Shown one piece after another: positions 62,691 through 64,000 of a DNA stretch of 64,000 nt. A program made the position numbers and the translations under genes. The first letter of the stretch is position 1. Every line of letters starts with the position of its first letter. The notes beneath the pieces are model-generated. The model had not been told where the DNA came from. It searched no databases and worked only from the letters and a program-made list of their open reading frames with translations. Origin of the DNA: an uncultured Pseudothermotoga sp. Lineage in GTDB: Bacteria > Thermotogota > Thermotogae > Thermotogales > DSM-5069. The DNA lies in the NCBI GenBank assembly GCA_937995655.1, contig CALKJI010000009.1, forward strand, positions 118,747 through 182,746, in the 5' to 3' direction.

Positions 62691-63758
62691 GTGATAAGTT
62701 TTCTAACTTATAAGAGGAATATGAAAAAATTAATAATCTTTCTTGTGACTCTCATGACCGTTTTGGGACTTTCTTATGCACCTAAGGTCTACAAATACGA
62801 TCCAGCTACAGGTCTCTGGCAAAGAGTGAATAGGGATGTGTCTGAAGTAGTAACAGTTTTACCTCCTTTGAGTGGTATATCGAACTCGCCTATTTCTTCA
62901 GTACTAGAAGGTTCTATCGTAGTTCAGCCATCAAATAATCTTCAAACTCAGTCTTTGGGTTCTATTACAACAAAGGCTGGTCAGTGGTATTACTACATAG
63001 AATACCAGATCAAAACCGATACAGACAAGAGCTACTACGGTGTCATCGCTGGTCAGAATTACAACATAGGTACTACAACAGTATGGAACAATGGTTCAAA
63101 TATCTACATCAAGTTCGAACTCATTGGTGGATGGGTTGCGCCGGAGTCACATTTGAATCTCACAGATCAAACACCAACAGGTAACCAAAGCCCAGGGTTG
63201 TTTCCTTACAAAAGAACTTACAGCCCAGCGGTCACCGAAGATGAGTACATAGTTTCCTACGTAGACAGTGGTTTTCAGATTGGACAAAAGGTTTATATAC
63301 TCCTGCACATGTCAGTGAAAAAGAATGCTCAGCAAGAGACTGCCTGGTCCGGTGGAGAGCCTCCATCAGATGTGTGTATAAACATATCCCATACAGGAAG
63401 TTTATGGTATGTCAGAAAACCAGGTAAATACATGGCTAGTGCCTTCGAAATCACTGTAAACACTTCTCACTCTGTTGTTGTCTCTTTCAGCAACTTTGAT
63501 AATCTTCAACCGCAAGGGGGGATAGGGGTTGAGACTATAAATATTTTCTATGCATTTAATGATGAGCTTTCCAGCAATTTTGAATGGATAGCGGCTCCTG
63601 ACCTTAACAACAGATTTGTGACACTCAATCCTGGTTCATCATCTTTGAATTTCTACCAGCTAGTAGATTTGAAGACTCAGTCGTCGGGTATTTACAAGAA
63701 CGTTGGTACTATAACTTTCACACTTCAAAACACGAAGGTTTACATCGACAGAAAATGA
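62691..63758 (+). CDS. Exported protein of unknown function
   Basis: A 355-residue protein with a signal peptide (MKKLIIFLVTLMTVLGLSYA from codon 11). The mature part is rich in Ser, Thr, Tyr and Asn with repeated beta-type stretches (for example YYIEYQIKTDTDKSYYGVIAGQNYNIGTTTVW). No family recognised; it might be a cell-surface or sheath component. GTG at 62691 is chosen because AGGAGGT is seven bases upstream; GTG at 62685 is too close to it, and ATG 62721 has only a weak site. Another exported gene follows. Confidence 0.6.
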   Translation: MISFLTYKRNMKKLIIFLVTLMTVLGLSYAPKVYKYDPATGLWQRVNRDVSEVVTVLPPLSGISNSPISSVLEGSIVVQPSNNLQTQSLGSITTKAGQWYYYIEYQIKTDTDKSYYGVIAGQNYNIGTTTVWNNGSNIYIKFELIGGWVAPESHLNLTDQTPTGNQSPGLFPYKRTYSPAVTEDEYIVSYVDSGFQIGQKVYILLHMSVKKNAQQETAWSGGEPPSDVCINISHTGSLWYVRKPGKYMASAFEITVNTSHSVVVSFSNFDNLQPQGGIGVETINIFYAFNDELSSNFEWIAAPDLNNRFVTLNPGSSSLNFYQLVDLKTQSSGIYKNVGTITFTLQNTKVYIDRK

Positions 63759-63797
63759 AGGTTTTCACGTTAAGGGGTTGGAAGGAGGAGGTTTTAT

Positions 63798-64000
63798 ATG
63801 AAAAGGTTGATTATGCTACTGATCTTTGTCTTATCTCTATCTCTCACAATTTTTGGTGCATCCCAACTGACGGTATGGATGGAGGATGGAGAAGGAGAAT
63901 GGGTTGCATTGAGTATGACAGATCCATTTGCACAGGCAAGGGCATTCAAACTTGGTGCAGCAACCGGTTCATGCAACAAGCAAAACTGGACAGTCGATAT
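63798..64000 (+). CDS. Exported protein, 5' part (cut by window edge)
   Basis: ATG at 63798 follows GGAAGGAGGAGG and opens a frame to the end of the window (67 complete codons). It begins with a signal peptide (RLIMLLIFVLSLSLTIFGA), then reads TVWMEDGEGEWVALSMTDPFAQARAF. I do not recognise the family. It is 39 bases after the previous exported gene and probably in the same transcript. Confidence 0.6.
   Translation, partial: MKRLIMLLIFVLSLSLTIFGASQLTVWMEDGEGEWVALSMTDPFAQARAFKLGAATGSCNKQNWTVD

Overview
The window is a gene-dense piece of a Thermotogales chromosome. The gene content points to Pseudothermotoga or a close Thermotoga relative: an EF-G-like GTPase next to a PhoB/PhoR-type pair and pyrimidine-nucleoside phosphorylase, a short DnaE polymerase, trpB2, family-5 and BMP-type ABC importers without lipobox cysteines, and above all a pgk-tpi arrangement that can be read as one fused protein. 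Genus is inferred; no rRNA gene is present. I saw no tRNA or rRNA gene, insertion sequence, prophage or CRISPR array.

Layout. 1-1931: end of an unknown gene, a YtrA-type GntR regulator, a membrane protein and an ABC ATPase. 1950-3914 (minus): AzgA-type purine permease and a small membrane protein. 4034-11103: peptide/oligosaccharide ABC importer with two tandem binding-protein paralogues. 11270-13619 (minus): ornithine aminotransferase and an exported propeller-like protein. 13827-14798: phospholipase C/P1-nuclease-like exported protein. 14795-17563 (minus): three pilin-like genes. 17725-28139: two-component pair, pyrimidine-nucleoside phosphorylase, exported phosphodiester glycosidase, EF-G-like GTPase, DUF503, YqeK, MBL hydrolase, glutaredoxin-like protein, ComB. 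28161-32992 (minus): dnaX-ybaB and gap-pgk-tpi. 33045-36414: lytic transglycosylase, second two-component pair, DUF1385. 36313-40487 (minus): two surface-polysaccharide genes and an HD phosphohydrolase. 40689-49220: ten tightly packed genes (DUF2344, CheY-like, RsbU-like, YebC, barrel-like exported protein, CheR, LspA, RluA-family, DnaE). 49514-55787: a complete nucleoside uptake and cleavage operon. 55767-60586 (minus): RsuA-family synthase, MMPL exporter, S9 peptidase. 60587-61282: a long noncoding stretch with a candidate structured RNA and a tryptophan attenuator. 61283-64000: trpB2 and two exported proteins, the last cut by the window edge.

Most notable. (1) Upstream of trpB2 is a complete ribosome-mediated attenuator: promoter, a 27-codon leader with three consecutive Trp codons, and mutually exclusive antiterminator and terminator stems. 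(2) pgk ends in a run of nine A followed by TAG, and a -1 shift there joins it to tpi, the arrangement known from Thermotoga maritima. (3) A response regulator (33571) has no ATG, GTG or TTG that could produce a whole receiver domain; the expected Met1 codon is ATA. (4) A strict 10-bp degenerate tandem repeat lies between two divergent genes (13681-13800). (5) A roughly 140-nt region at 60659-60801 folds as nested stems around an open bubble. (6) A 15-base motif is shared by the two divergent promoters at 40514-40666. (7) The EF-G-like GTPase has Phe where the catalytic His is expected, and a WecA-like transferase has Asn for a conserved Asp.

Together the genes describe an anaerobic heterotroph that imports peptides or sugars and nucleosides, runs glycolysis through gap-pgk-tpi, and remodels its envelope.
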